From Streptococcus pyogenes (GTDB taxonomy: Bacteria > Bacillota > Bacilli > Lactobacillales > Streptococcaceae), in contig NZ_LN831034.1 of the NCBI RefSeq assembly GCF_002055535.1, forward strand, positions 930,001 through 994,000: DNA of 64,000 bases, given 5' to 3'. A program made the position numbers and the translations under genes. Shown here in pieces: positions 48,507-58,320 of this stretch. Under the pieces are notes generated by a model that was not told where the DNA came from, searched no databases, and was given only the letters and a program-made list of their open reading frames with translations. Position 1 is the first letter of the stretch. Every line of letters begins with the position of its first letter.

Positions 48507-50067
48507 ATTTTCGTTTTTTCTTTGCTTTTTTTAGTTTGTTAGCCTGCCGTTTCATGGCCTGTTTCATGGCAAATTGGCCAATTTTTCCTTTAAACCCTTT
48601 ACCAAATAGTTGACTCATATCCATATCACCACCAAGGCCAGATAAATCAGGCATACCACCTTGTCCCATCATTCCTTCTAAGGAAGACATATCTGGCATA
48701 CCAGCAGGCATGTTTTTAGGAAGATTATTGGGATTAATACCCATATCTTTCATCATTTTAGACATATCGCCCGACATAACCCCTTGCATCATGCTTTTGG
48801 CTTGGTTAAAGTCTTTGATAAATTTATTAACTTCTACAAAGCTGTTCCCGGAACCAGCTGCAATACGACGGCGACGACTCGGGTTTAGTAAGTCAGGATT
48901 TTCACGTTCAGCGGGTGTCATTGAAGAGACAATAGCACGTTTGCGAGCAATTTGGTTTTCGTCAACTTTGATATTGGCCAAAGCTGGGTTACCAGCCATT
49001 CCTGGAATCATTTTCAAGAGGTCTTCCATAGGCCCCATATTTTGCACTTGATCTAACTGTTCAATAAAATCATTGAAATCAAAGGTGTTTTCACGCATTT
49101 TTTCAGCTAACTCTAAGGATTTTTTCTCATCATATTCCTGGCTAGCTTTTTCAATGAGGGTAAGCAAATCCCCCATTCCCAAAATCCGACTGGACATGCG
49201 GTCTGGGTGAAATGTTTCAATATCTGTGATTTTTTCACCAATACCTGTAAATTTAATTGGTTTCCCAGTGATTTCACGGACAGATAGCGCCGCACCTCCA
49301 CGTGTATCACCATCAATCTTTGTTAACACAACCCCTGTGATGCTCAACTGATGATTAAACTCGTAGGCTACATTGGCAGCTTCTTGACCAATCATGCTAT
49401 CTACAACCAAAAGAATTTCATTTGGTTGTGCTAAAGCCTTGACATCGCGCAGCTCTCCCATCAGTTTTTCATCAATTTGCAAGCGACCCGCAGTATCAAT
49501 CAAGACATAGTCATTGTGGTTTTCACGAGCTTGTTCCAAACCTTTTCTGACAATATCGACTGCTGAGTGGTCTGTCCCCATATCAAAAACAGGTACATTG
49601 ATTTGTTGCCCCAGTGTTTTTAACTGATCAATGGCCGCTGGACGGTAAATATCGGCAGCAATCATCAGTGGTCGCGCGTTTTCTTCTTTAATTAATTTAT
49701 TAGCGAGTTTTCCTGCAAAAGTTGTTTTACCAGCCCCTTGCAAACCGACCATCATGATAATAGTTGGAATTTTTGGAGATTTATCAATCTCTGCAGTTTC
49801 TGAGCCTAAAATACTCGTTAATTCTTCATTAACAATCTTAAGAATTTGTTGTGTTGGATCAAGAGTATCAATAATCTCATGGCCAATAGCGCGCTCACGT
49901 ACGCGCTTAATAAAGGTTTTAACAACTGGTAAAGCGACATCGGCTTCTAAAAGAGCTAGACGAATCTCTTTTGTCACTTCTTGAACATCTGATTCTGATA
50001 ATTTCTTTTTACCGCGAATGTGTTTAAACACATCTTGCAAACGTTGGGTTAAGCTTTCAAAAGCCAT
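48505..50067 (-). CDS. ffh: Signal recognition particle protein Ffh
   Basis: Ffh binds signal sequences of nascent membrane and secreted proteins and the 4.5S/scRNA, then docks with FtsY. With ATG 50067 (AGAGGAG upstream) it has 520 residues. The N domain is followed by the GTPase with VGLQGAGKTTFAGKLA, the DTAGR motif and TKIDGDTRGG. The C-terminal M domain is Met-rich (SMMQGVMSGDMSKMMKDMG). It lies 14 bases after ylxM in the conserved ylxM-ffh operon. Confidence 0.97.
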   Translation of the reverse strand: MAFESLTQRLQDVFKHIRGKKKLSESDVQEVTKEIRLALLEADVALPVVKTFIKRVRERAIGHEIIDTLDPTQQILKIVNEELTSILGSETAEIDKSPKIPTIIMMVGLQGAGKTTFAGKLANKLIKEENARPLMIAADIYRPAAIDQLKTLGQQINVPVFDMGTDHSAVDIVRKGLEQARENHNDYVLIDTAGRLQIDEKLMGELRDVKALAQPNEILLVVDSMIGQEAANVAYEFNHQLSITGVVLTKIDGDTRGGAALSVREITGKPIKFTGIGEKITDIETFHPDRMSSRILGMGDLLTLIEKASQEYDEKKSLELAEKMRENTFDFNDFIEQLDQVQNMGPMEDLLKMIPGMAGNPALANIKVDENQIARKRAIVSSMTPAERENPDLLNPSRRRRIAAGSGNSFVEVNKFIKDFNQAKSMMQGVMSGDMSKMMKDMGINPNNLPKNMPAGMPDMSSLEGMMGQGGMPDLSGLGGDMDMSQLFGKGFKGKIGQFAMKQAMKRQANKLKKAKKKRK

Positions 50068-50081
50068 AGTCAAAACTCCTC

Positions 50082-50423
50082 TTACTCTCTATTGTCAATA
50101 CTGGTTAGAATGGAAATTTTTTCTTGCAAATACTCATCATGAGGGTAGTGAGCAATCATGTCGTCAAAGATTTCACTTCGAACAACATAATCCGAATACA
50201 TATGAAGTTTCATCTCATAAGTCTCTAAAATTTTTTCCGTACGCTTAATATTATCATAGACAGCCTGACGACTGACACCAAATTCATCAGCAATCTCAGC
50301 TAAGCTATAATCATCGGCATAATACAGTTCAATATAATTCATTTGTTTATCTGTTAGCAAAGCTGCATAAAATTCAAAAAGGGCATTCATCCTGTTTGTT
50401 TTTTCAATTTCCATAATGTTCAT
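50082..50423 (-). CDS. ylxM: YlxM, SRP-associated helix-turn-helix protein
   Basis: YlxM is a small cytoplasmic protein that binds Ffh and scRNA and modulates SRP GTPase activity in streptococci. The 113 residues (or 110 if the ATG at 50414 is used) have the typical [20 protein letters not shown] start. A sigma-70-region-4-like [26 protein letters not shown], follows. The ribosome binding site is poor for both starts. A TATGAT box lies very close upstream, so the leader may be short. Confidence 0.93.
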   Translation of the reverse strand: MNIMEIEKTNRMNALFEFYAALLTDKQMNYIELYYADDYSLAEIADEFGVSRQAVYDNIKRTEKILETYEMKLHMYSDYVVRSEIFDDMIAHYPHDEYLQEKISILTSIDNRE

Positions 50424-50483
50424 TTTATCATACTATGATTGTTTTTAACAGTAGCAAATTAATTGCCTTGTGCTGTTCGTGTA

Positions 50484-50510
50484 AAAAAGGAAGTCATAAA
50501 TGACTTCTTT
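50484..50510 (-). terminator. Terminator after GntR/HutC gene
   Basis: Minus strand GAAGTCA-TTTA-TGACTTC with TTTTTT after it, directly at the stop codon. Confidence 0.82.
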
Positions 50511-50511
50511 A

Positions 50512-51210
50512 CTAATTATTTTCTAAGTAAAATTCAAAACGGTCACCGATATACTGACTGCGGACATACTCAAAAGGTTTGCCGTCTGTAAAGTAAGACA
50601 CCTGAGTTAGAGCCAAAATGGCATGTCCTTTAGCAACTTCCAAGTAGGAGGCTACACGCTCACTTGCTAGCTTAGCGTAGATTGTCTGTTTACTTTTACC
50701 AATCTCGTAACCATTTGCTATCAATGAGTGAAAAAAGTGTTCTGTAATATCAGCTCGTTTAACCGTTTTTATAAATTTTTCTGGGATTGAAGCAATTTCG
50801 TACACCAAAGGGACACTGTCTGCATAGCGGATACGTTCCATTCGAATGACCAAGTCTGTTTTGTCTAAGTTCAATTCTTTAACTTCGGTATCACTAGCTA
50901 ATTGCTTTTGATAGGATAATAATTTAGAGGAGGGTTGTCGTCCTTGGGAGCGTATAATTTCTGTGAAACTTGTTGTTCCTCGCATTTTTTCTTGAACACG
51001 ATGACTGGCAACATAAGTACCACTTCCTATCCGCCTTTCAAGAATCCCTTCTTCTACTAGTAATGTAATAGCCTGCCGTAGAGTCATTCGACTAACGGTG
51101 AAATGTTCCGCTAAATGTCGTTCACTTGGTAAGCGACTACCAATTGGCCAGATGCCCAGATCAATGTCTTTTTTAATTGCATCATGAATTTTTATATAAG
51201 CTGGTAACAT
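50512..51210 (-). CDS. GntR/HutC-family transcriptional regulator with UTRA domain
   Basis: The 232-residue protein has a winged HTH ([30 protein letters not shown]) and a C-terminal UTRA effector domain ([22 protein letters not shown]). UTRA regulators often sense sugar phosphates or amino-sugar phosphates. ATG 51210 is selected over 51237 because GAGGAG lies just upstream. It stands alone with its own terminator, so the target operon cannot be read from position. Confidence 0.88.
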   Translation of the reverse strand: MLPAYIKIHDAIKKDIDLGIWPIGSRLPSERHLAEHFTVSRMTLRQAITLLVEEGILERRIGSGTYVASHRVQEKMRGTTSFTEIIRSQGRQPSSKLLSYQKQLASDTEVKELNLDKTDLVIRMERIRYADSVPLVYEIASIPEKFIKTVKRADITEHFFHSLIANGYEIGKSKQTIYAKLASERVASYLEVAKGHAILALTQVSYFTDGKPFEYVRSQYIGDRFEFYLENN

Positions 51211-51292
51211 GCCACACTCCTCAAGTCGGTTATTCATCTATTTTATCATATTTTTGATGAAAATTGAATTGTAAATATTGAGGTATTTGGCA

Positions 51293-52726
51293 TCAATTAA
51301 TGATATTACCTGCGACAATAACCGGTGAATTTGGTGGAAAATGAATAGGTTCCATAAACCAACTAGTGAGCTTCGCTTTAGTAACAATGGATGAGGTAAA
51401 AACATTATTTAAAACCCTAATAACTCCTACTTTTGAGGAATGCTGACCAATAGAACCACTATAGGCTCTCAGGCAACCAGTCGGATCTATATAAGGTAAA
51501 AATTGATTTTGGCTTACAGTAATATTGTGACATAGATGTCGAGTTTGGTTAAATGCTTCATAGTTTGGAGCAATATTACTAAGTAGACCTCCATCCCATG
51601 CAAAATGATGAACAGCAGCATCAAACTGAATGACTTCTGAAAAAAAATCATGCCCTTGAGCCTTTGATAGCAGCTGTTGGTCTTGTACTAATTCTGGCGC
51701 ATAGCCAATAAATTGGTTTTTCTCAAACAATGAATTTTGTAGAGATCCTAAATCAAAAATATGACTATTACGCTTATGAACCATAGTAAATTTGTTATCG
51801 TAAATATGCCAATCAGTACCATGATCAGCCATAATCATAAAGTGGTCTCCTTTTTTCAAATCATTTGCTTTGAAATGCACTCCAGTCAACACGAGATTAC
51901 GAACACCTTGTTCAGCCTTTGGTCCTGTAGGGAATCCAAACCACAACATTTTACCGTGAATAATGAACTCTGTCTGATGACCAATAATAGCTGTATCAGA
52001 TGGAAGCTCAAAATAATCTTTTTGTGAAGGCAAAGAGCCAATGTGAAATTGCCCCTTTGGAAAAGATATAACGCTATTTGGATGCTGCTTTGCATAAGCG
52101 AAAGCTTTTCGCAAAAGACGATTGTTTTGCTCAGGGGAATTTCCTTTATTGAACCTAATATAATAAGGTTTAACAAAATCTTGCTCTGAAATTCCATCTA
52201 ATCTTAGATTATCTTTCAGATTAATATCGTACTGATATCCTCCTAACGAATAGTCATAGCATTTTTTAACTTGTTTAATAGTCGCTAATTGACCTTGATA
52301 TACTTTTATATGTGGCTTTTTAGTTAATGAAGATAATTTAACGATATCTCCTTTTTTAAACCTCGGTTTATCAGGCTCTTTCAGGTTATGTTCTGGCAAA
52401 GAAACAGTGACTTTTCCTATTGGAAATACCACTTCATAATGATAACTCACTCGGTAATTTTCGGCTATATCTTCTACCTGTTTATTAATAGTTCCAATCC
52501 ATTGATGATATGGACCACTTTTTTGTACTTGAATAGCTTGTCCAATGTGATAGCGAGGCTGTTGATCTTTGCTTCGTTCCACTATTCCGACAGTTGCTAA
52601 TATATTATGAAGTGTTGCAAAACTATTGGTCCACGCAAGGTACGAAACAACTAAACTCAACAATAATCCTAGGAAAATTAATTCAACAAGTCGAAATAAA
52701 CCCAAAATTCTCTTTTTTCTTAGCAT
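51293..52726 (-). CDS. Membrane-anchored beta-helix protein, function unknown
   Basis: This 477-residue protein has an N-terminal basic segment and one membrane helix (about residues 14-32), then a region with two SH3/KOW-like strands (about 58-180). From about residue 200 onward right-handed parallel beta-helix repeats follow (NLVLTGVHFKAN, WHIYDNKFTMV, NSLFEKNQFIG, NITVSQNQFLP, IRVLNNVFTS). The beginning GNSPEQNNRLLRKAFAYA resembles pectate-lyase-superfamily starts. Such folds occur in polysaccharide lyases, hydrolases and epimerases, so an extracellular glycan enzyme is plausible but unproven. GGGAGGGCCT precedes ATG. Confidence 0.65.
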   Translation of the reverse strand: MLRKKRILGLFRLVELIFLGLLLSLVVSYLAWTNSFATLHNILATVGIVERSKDQQPRYHIGQAIQVQKSGPYHQWIGTINKQVEDIAENYRVSYHYEVVFPIGKVTVSLPEHNLKEPDKPRFKKGDIVKLSSLTKKPHIKVYQGQLATIKQVKKCYDYSLGGYQYDINLKDNLRLDGISEQDFVKPYYIRFNKGNSPEQNNRLLRKAFAYAKQHPNSVISFPKGQFHIGSLPSQKDYFELPSDTAIIGHQTEFIIHGKMLWFGFPTGPKAEQGVRNLVLTGVHFKANDLKKGDHFMIMADHGTDWHIYDNKFTMVHKRNSHIFDLGSLQNSLFEKNQFIGYAPELVQDQQLLSKAQGHDFFSEVIQFDAAVHHFAWDGGLLSNIAPNYEAFNQTRHLCHNITVSQNQFLPYIDPTGCLRAYSGSIGQHSSKVGVIRVLNNVFTSSIVTKAKLTSWFMEPIHFPPNSPVIVAGNIIN

Positions 52727-52892
52727 AGGCCCTCCCTGTTGTCTTAATTCCCTTTCATAGCCTCTATTGTAACATAACGATTACGTTTTTTTCCAACGAG
52801 CTAGAGAAATTGTAATGTCTTTTCGATGAAAATATGCTACAATAAGTTGACAACTATCAACCTGACGGTTGGTATAGAATGAAAGGATTATA

Positions 52893-54455
52893 ATGACTGA
52901 AATTTCAATTTTGAATGATGTTCAAAAAATTATCGTTCTTGATTATGGTAGCCAGTACAATCAGCTTATTGCTAGACGTATTCGAGAGTTTGGTGTTTTC
53001 TCCGAACTAAAAAGCCATAAAATCACCGCTCAAGAACTTCGTGAGATCAATCCCATAGGTATCGTTTTATCAGGAGGGCCTAACTCTGTTTACGCTGATA
53101 ACGCCTTTGGCATTGACCCTGAAATCTTTGAACTAGGGATTCCGATTCTTGGTATCTGTTACGGTATGCAATTAATCACCCATAAATTAGGTGGTAAAGT
53201 TGTTCCTGCTGGACAAGCTGGTAATCGTGAATACGGTCAGTCAACCCTTCATCTTCGTGAAACGTCAAAATTATTTTCAGGCACACCTCAAGAACAACTC
53301 GTTTTGATGAGCCATGGTGATGCTGTTACTGAAATTCCAGAAGGTTTCCACCTTGTTGGAGACTCAAATGACTGTCCCTATGCAGCTATTGAAAATACTG
53401 AGAAAAACCTTTACGGTATTCAGTTCCACCCAGAAGTGAGACACTCTGTTTATGGAAATGACATTCTTAAAAACTTTGCTATATCAATTTGTGGCGCGCG
53501 TGGTGATTGGTCAATGGATAATTTTATTGACATGGAAATTGCTAAAATTCGTGAAACTGTAGGCGATCGTAAAGTTCTTCTAGGTCTTTCTGGTGGAGTT
53601 GATTCTTCAGTTGTTGGTGTTCTACTTCAAAAAGCTATCGGTGACCAATTAACTTGTATTTTCGTTGATCACGGTCTTCTTCGTAAAGACGAGGGCGATC
53701 AAGTTATGGGAATGCTTGGGGGCAAATTTGGCCTAAATATTATCCGTGTGGATGCTTCAAAACGTTTCTTAGACCTTCTTGCAGACGTTGAAGATCCTGA
53801 GAAAAAACGTAAAATTATTGGTAATGAATTTGTCTATGTTTTTGATGATGAAGCCAGCAAATTAAAAGGTGTTGACTTCCTTGCCCAAGGAACACTTTAT
53901 ACTGATATCATTGAGTCAGGAACAGAAACTGCTCAAACCATCAAATCACATCACAATGTGGGTGGTCTCCCCGAAGACATGCAGTTTGAATTGATTGAGC
54001 CCTTAAACACTCTTTTCAAAGATGAAGTTCGAGCGCTTGGAATCGCTCTTGGAATGCCTGAAGAAATTGTTTGGCGCCAACCATTTCCAGGTCCTGGACT
54101 TGCTATCCGTGTCATGGGAGCAATTACTGAAGAAAAACTTGAAACCGTTCGCGAATCAGACGCTATCCTTCGTGAAGAAATTGCTAAGGCTGGACTTGAT
54201 CGTGACGTGTGGCAATACTTTACAGTTAACACAGGTGTCCGTTCTGTAGGCGTCATGGGAGATGGTCGTACTTATGATTATACCATCGCCATTCGTGCTA
54301 TTACGTCTATTGATGGTATGACAGCTGACTTTGCTCAACTTCCTTGGGATGTCTTGAAAAAAATCTCAACACGTATCGTAAATGAAGTTGACCACGTTAA
54401 CCGTATCGTCTACGACATCACAAGTAAACCACCCGCAACAGTTGAATGGGAATAA
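52893..54455 (+). CDS. guaA: GMP synthase (glutamine-hydrolysing)
   Basis: GuaA converts XMP to GMP with glutamine and ATP. The 520 residues comprise a class I amidotransferase domain, with nucleophile Cys in GICYGMQL near residue 90 and HPEVRHS. The ATP-pyrophosphatase P-loop [10 protein letters not shown] comes near residue 231, then the C-terminal dimerisation domain ending TVEWE. An extended -10 (TGCTACAAT) lies about 40 bases before ATG. No guanine riboswitch was recognised in the short leader. It is one of few plus-strand genes right of dif. Confidence 0.97.
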
Positions 54456-54458
54456 CAG

Positions 54459-54508
54459 AATAAACATTAAAAGACTCGCCAAAATGAGCGAGTCTTTTAA
54501 TGTTTATT
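54459..54508. terminator. 21-bp bidirectional terminator between guaA and murN
   Basis: A perfect 21-bp stem with an 8-base loop lies between convergent genes and runs into the murN stop. The inner GACTCGC/GCGAGTC part is GC-rich and the outer part AT-rich, giving T runs both ways. Confidence 0.92.
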
Positions 54509-55720
54509 CTTTAACTGTTTTCGTATTTTGTACATGGTATTAGCAATATGATAAAGTGGGCTGACAGGGAGATTAAATTCTCCTATAAATTCTTCTATTG
54601 TCGGAGCAAAGTTGGCCTTAAATTTGGTAAGTCCATCATCAAGCGAGCCTTCTACTCCTCCCATGTTAGCCCAAATAATACCATCTTGATAAGCATCCTG
54701 AAAAACATTAGGATACAGCAGATACTGAGGATAAAACTTCTTAAAATCATCATTCATCCCAGCATAAAGCATTTCCATAACATTTCCATAAGAAATAGAT
54801 AATATACCTGCTACAACAACTTCCTCAGGATATTGGTCTGTAAAGCCTTCAAATTCAGTTATATAACGTTCTAAAGAAGCTTTTTGATCTTCTAATTTTT
54901 TTAAACGCTTCTTTTGATGAGCTTGGGTGCGAGTAATATCTTGGTTAATAAGAATTAATTGCTGGCGGTATTGATCTAGTTTTTGAGGAATATTCACTTT
55001 TGCTAGATGTAAGTAGGCCTTATCCCCATAAGTAGTCATCAACTTTTGAAAGTAAGCTTCGTTACGCAAAGAAATATTTTTACGTTTTTCTGTTAAGGAG
55101 ACAATCTTGGAAAATTTGTGAAGTTCTGATTGACTGACACGATATGTTTTTACACCACGCTGCTTAGCATCTTTTATTAAACGTCTGGTATGCTTAGGAA
55201 ATTGCATCTCAAGGTTTTCTTGAGTGTAAATATTAGCTTGGAAACGAGGTTGGATACTATCTGCAATCTCCATTGTTAAACCAGTCCAATGAACACCAGC
55301 TTCTTGGAGACTCTTAATAGCTGCTAAAGCTAAAGGTTTTTCTTCTTCTTCCTGTCCCAGTGCGTATTGTTTTAACAGGATAGCTGGATCATATTTGATA
55401 AAGAGGGCCTTTTTAGTTTTACCATAATCCTTTAGTGTTTTCATGGTAAATGCCACCAAATCACGGTCAAGATAATCCATGACTGGCCCTCTTGGAATAT
55501 AAATAATGCTTCTTCCAAGTGGCAATAGCTTAATCAAAAGTGATAAAGAGGCAACCTGCTTTTCCTCTTTATAGATACCAATTCGCTCATTCTGCCATTG
55601 ATTTTTGATTTTTGCCCAATCACTACCTTGTAAAACGCTAATTTGCTGATGTTCTTTAACAAAAGAGTCATGCTCTTCTTCTGAAATACCGATTTTTGCA
55701 TAAAACGTTAAATTCGTCAT
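54497..55720 (-). CDS. murN: FemX/MurN-type peptidyltransferase for peptidoglycan cross-bridge
   Basis: The protein adds an amino acid from aminoacyl-tRNA to the lysine side chain bridge of lipid II. In group A streptococci the bridge is alanine-rich. The 407 residues show the two GNAT-like halves of the FemABX fold (SVLQGSDWAKIKNQWQ and IIYIPRGPVMDY; WANMGGVEG in the C-terminal half). A Lys-rich coiled-coil arm at about residues 245-295 resembles the tRNA-synthetase-like insert. Whether it acts first (MurM) or second (MurN) is not certain; the short form and context favour MurN. Confidence 0.78.
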   Translation of the reverse strand: MTNLTFYAKIGISEEEHDSFVKEHQQISVLQGSDWAKIKNQWQNERIGIYKEEKQVASLSLLIKLLPLGRSIIYIPRGPVMDYLDRDLVAFTMKTLKDYGKTKKALFIKYDPAILLKQYALGQEEEEKPLALAAIKSLQEAGVHWTGLTMEIADSIQPRFQANIYTQENLEMQFPKHTRRLIKDAKQRGVKTYRVSQSELHKFSKIVSLTEKRKNISLRNEAYFQKLMTTYGDKAYLHLAKVNIPQKLDQYRQQLILINQDITRTQAHQKKRLKKLEDQKASLERYITEFEGFTDQYPEEVVVAGILSISYGNVMEMLYAGMNDDFKKFYPQYLLYPNVFQDAYQDGIIWANMGGVEGSLDDGLTKFKANFAPTIEEFIGEFNLPVSPLYHIANTMYKIRKQLKNKH

Positions 55721-56084
55721 TTATTGTCCCCATCTATTCGTAATCTTAGCAGATGTACTTACTAATCATCTTCACTGTCTTTATCTATTTATTCGTAATA
55801 AATTTTAAAAAAACATAAAAATAGGGAAACTATTTGAATCACTTTTTAGTAATAACGTTTGTATCTTAAATGACTTGTTAATCACCAACAATTTCATGAA
55901 CAACTGATCATCAAAAAATAAGCTATTATTAAACGACTTTACACCATTCCATTAGATAAAAAAAAGATGTAGTCACATCTTTTTTGGTTGGTGATCAGTT
56001 ACCTAAACCATCACATATCTAGCAGTATTTATTCTATATCTTTACTGATTTTAGTAATTTCTGTGTAAAAAATTAAGGAATAGT
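55721..56084. other. 364-base gap with hairpin
   Basis: No gene is evident. It holds the murN promoter region and a hairpin at 55958-55987 (AAAAAAGATGT-AGTC-ACATCTTTTTT), a terminator usable from either side, about 100 bases after the ABC-F stop. Confidence 0.6.
55958..55987. terminator. Hairpin terminator downstream of ABC-F gene
   Basis: An 11-bp stem with tetraloop AGTC and flanking A and T runs. Confidence 0.75.
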
Positions 56085-57629
56085 TTAGGTTAACTTACTA
56101 AAATCCCAAGTATCGGTTACCCACCCATTGTAGAAATCAGGTTCATGACAAACCATTAAAATAGAACCCTTATATGCTTTTAAAGCACGTTTGAGCTCAT
56201 TTTTAGCATCAATATCAAGATGATTTGTTGGTTCGTCTAAAATAAGCACGTTATTTTCACGATTCATCAACAAACAAAAACGAACTTTTGCTTGTTCACC
56301 ACCCGAAAGTACTTGAATTTGACTTTCGATATGTTTTGATGTTAGTCCGCAACGAGCTAGTGCCGCTCGAACTTCTGCCTGATTTAAGGCAGGAAAAGCA
56401 TCCCAAACTACTTCTAGCGGAGTTTGTCGGTTAACACCTGTCACTTCTTGTTCAAAGTAGCCAACTTCTAAAAAATCCCCTGTGACAATATGACCTTCTA
56501 AAGGCTCAATAACACCTAATAAACTTTTTAGCAAAGTAGATTTTCCAATACCGTTGGCCCCAACAATAGCAATTTTTTGATTTCTTTCAAACGTTATATT
56601 TAAGGGTTCTTTGGTCAATGGGTAATCATAACCAATCACAAGATTTTTTGTTTGAAAAATGAATCGACTGGGAGTTCTAGCTTGCTTAAATTCAAAATTT
56701 GGTTTTGGTTTCTCAGCTTGAAGTTCAATTATATCCATCTTATCAAGTTTTTTTTGGCGAGACATTGCCATGTTACGTGTCGCTACCCGAGCCTTATTTC
56801 GGTTGACAAAATCCTGCAAGTTAGCAATCTCTTTTTGTTGACGTTCATAGGCTGCTTCAAGTTGAGATTGTTTCATCTCATAAACAGCTTGAAATTGGTA
56901 ATAATCCCCAGTATAGCGAACTAAACTTTGATTTTCAACATGATAAACAATATTAATCACATCATTTAAGAAAGAAATATCATGCGAAATCAACACAAAA
57001 GCATTTTCATAATGTTGTAAATAGCGTTTTAACCATTCAATATGCTCAGCATCCAAATGGTTAGTTGGTTCATCTAATAGCAGAATATCAGGTTTTTCTA
57101 ATAGTAATTTGGCTAATAAAACCTTTGTTCGTTGCCCACCTGATAAGGATGTAACATCTGACTCCATTCCAAAATCCATAACACCAAGCGCACGCGCTAC
57201 TTCATCAATCTTAGCATCCAAAGTATAGAAATCACGACTTTCTAAACGATCTTGAAGCTCACCTACTTCTTCCATCAAAACAGCAATATCAGCTTTATCA
57301 TCTGCCATTGACGCGTAAATCTCATTAATACGATTCTCGGTCTTAAATAACTCATCAAAAGCAGTTCGCAAGACATCACGAACGGTTTGTCCTGATTCCA
57401 ACACTGTATGTTGATCCAGGTAACCTGCAGTGACATACTTCGACCACTCTACTTTTCCTTCGTCAGGCTGTAAATGTCCTGTGACTATACTCATAAAGGT
57501 TGATTTTCCTTCACCATTTGCCCCAACTAGTCCAATATGTTCGCCTTTTAAGAGGCGAAATGACACATTTTCAAAAATAGCCCGATCCCCAAAACCGTGA
57601 CTCAACTGCTTAACTTCTAAAATACTCAT
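56085..57629 (-). CDS. ABC-F ATPase (ribosome-associated)
   Basis: The product has 514 residues and two ATPase domains in one chain without membrane helices. Walker A motifs are GANGEGKST near residue 39 and GANGIGKST further on. Signatures are LSGGQRTK and LSGGEQAK, and Walker B are LLLDEPTNHLD twice. The charged linker between them (RKNKAR.../QKKLDKMD region) reaches the ribosomal P-site in this family. ABC-F proteins are translation factors or antibiotic-resistance proteins; this one looks like a housekeeping YkpA/YbiT-type. ATG 57629 is preferred to 57650 and 57665 because AAGGA lies in front and 57665 falls in a hairpin. Confidence 0.88.
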   Translation of the reverse strand: MSILEVKQLSHGFGDRAIFENVSFRLLKGEHIGLVGANGEGKSTFMSIVTGHLQPDEGKVEWSKYVTAGYLDQHTVLESGQTVRDVLRTAFDELFKTENRINEIYASMADDKADIAVLMEEVGELQDRLESRDFYTLDAKIDEVARALGVMDFGMESDVTSLSGGQRTKVLLAKLLLEKPDILLLDEPTNHLDAEHIEWLKRYLQHYENAFVLISHDISFLNDVINIVYHVENQSLVRYTGDYYQFQAVYEMKQSQLEAAYERQQKEIANLQDFVNRNKARVATRNMAMSRQKKLDKMDIIELQAEKPKPNFEFKQARTPSRFIFQTKNLVIGYDYPLTKEPLNITFERNQKIAIVGANGIGKSTLLKSLLGVIEPLEGHIVTGDFLEVGYFEQEVTGVNRQTPLEVVWDAFPALNQAEVRAALARCGLTSKHIESQIQVLSGGEQAKVRFCLLMNRENNVLILDEPTNHLDIDAKNELKRALKAYKGSILMVCHEPDFYNGWVTDTWDFSKLT

Positions 57630-57651
57630 CGTTTCTTCCTTAACTGTCATC

Positions 57652-57676
57652 AAAAAAGCCGTCAAAACGGCTTTAT
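57652..57676 (-). terminator. Hairpin between B6 operon and ABC-F gene, inside ABC-F leader
   Basis: Minus strand AAAGCCGT-TTTG-ACGGCTTT followed by TTTTG. It ends the upstream ECF gene but lies downstream of the ABC-F promoter at 57686-57714. Confidence 0.82.
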
Positions 57677-57685
57677 AGTTATTTC

Positions 57686-57714
57686 ATTATGGCAAAATTG
57701 TAACCTTTTGTCAA
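57686..57714 (-). promoter_or_regulatory. Promoter of ABC-F gene
   Basis: Minus strand TTGACA and CATAAT with 17 bases between. Expected start near 57679, only a few bases before the hairpin. Confidence 0.75.
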
Positions 57715-57762
57715 TATTTGACTAAAAGTGTACCTTGCTTTTTTATCGATAAGGTACTTGTA

Positions 57763-58320
57763 TCAAAAACCTCTTTTTGCTTGTCCGATTGTAACCTTTT
57801 CTTTTAAGTTTTTGATAACAGGATACAAAAGAGGAACAGCAACTAAAGTCACAAAAGATGTTCCGAAACTACCACCAATTTTTCCAAGAGCTACCCAAAA
57901 AGATACCGAAAGTGGTAGCTGAGTACCTATATAAGCTAACAGTAAGTATTTTATAAGGTTAATAGTTAATTTTGACAATGCAGCAATAACTGTTATTGTT
58001 ATAATGGCTTTTGGTTTTTTACTAGATTGCATAGCTCTTTCATATACCAAATGCAAAATTAAACAAATAGCCAAGGATTCTAAGATAGTTATCCAAACGA
58101 CTGAAGCATAGCCGTTCAAAACATCAAAGATCCCTAAACCAAGACTAGCAACTAGAGCTCCTTTTTTACTACCATAGATTAAGACTGCAATAACAACTAA
58201 TGCATTGCCAAGATGAATAAACTGCATACCGACAGGGACACGCAACACTTGTACTGAAATAAAAATTAAAGCGGCATACATACTCAATTCAATATAATTA
58301 GCTAATTTTTGAGATGACAT
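57763..58320 (-). CDS. ECF transporter S component, probably vitamin B6
   Basis: This is a 185-residue membrane protein of about six helices with the S-component look: MQFIHLGNALVVIAVLIYGSKKGAL and GLGIFDVLNGYASVVWITILESL. S components bind vitamins and share an ECF energising module encoded elsewhere. Its gene overlaps the pyridoxal kinase gene by 23 bases, so its substrate is most likely pyridoxal, pyridoxine or pyridoxamine (PdxU2-like). This is context inference. TTGGAGGAAAAAA precedes ATG. Confidence 0.8.
   Translation of the reverse strand: MSSQKLANYIELSMYAALIFISVQVLRVPVGMQFIHLGNALVVIAVLIYGSKKGALVASLGLGIFDVLNGYASVVWITILESLAICLILHLVYERAMQSSKKPKAIITITVIAALSKLTINLIKYLLLAYIGTQLPLSVSFWVALGKIGGSFGTSFVTLVAVPLLYPVIKNLKEKVTIGQAKRGF

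Noticed and set aside
52840-52890. Possible guanine riboswitch before guaA
   Set aside because: The leader is only about 40 bases, with a small CAACC/GGTTG hairpin and none of the purine-riboswitch core.
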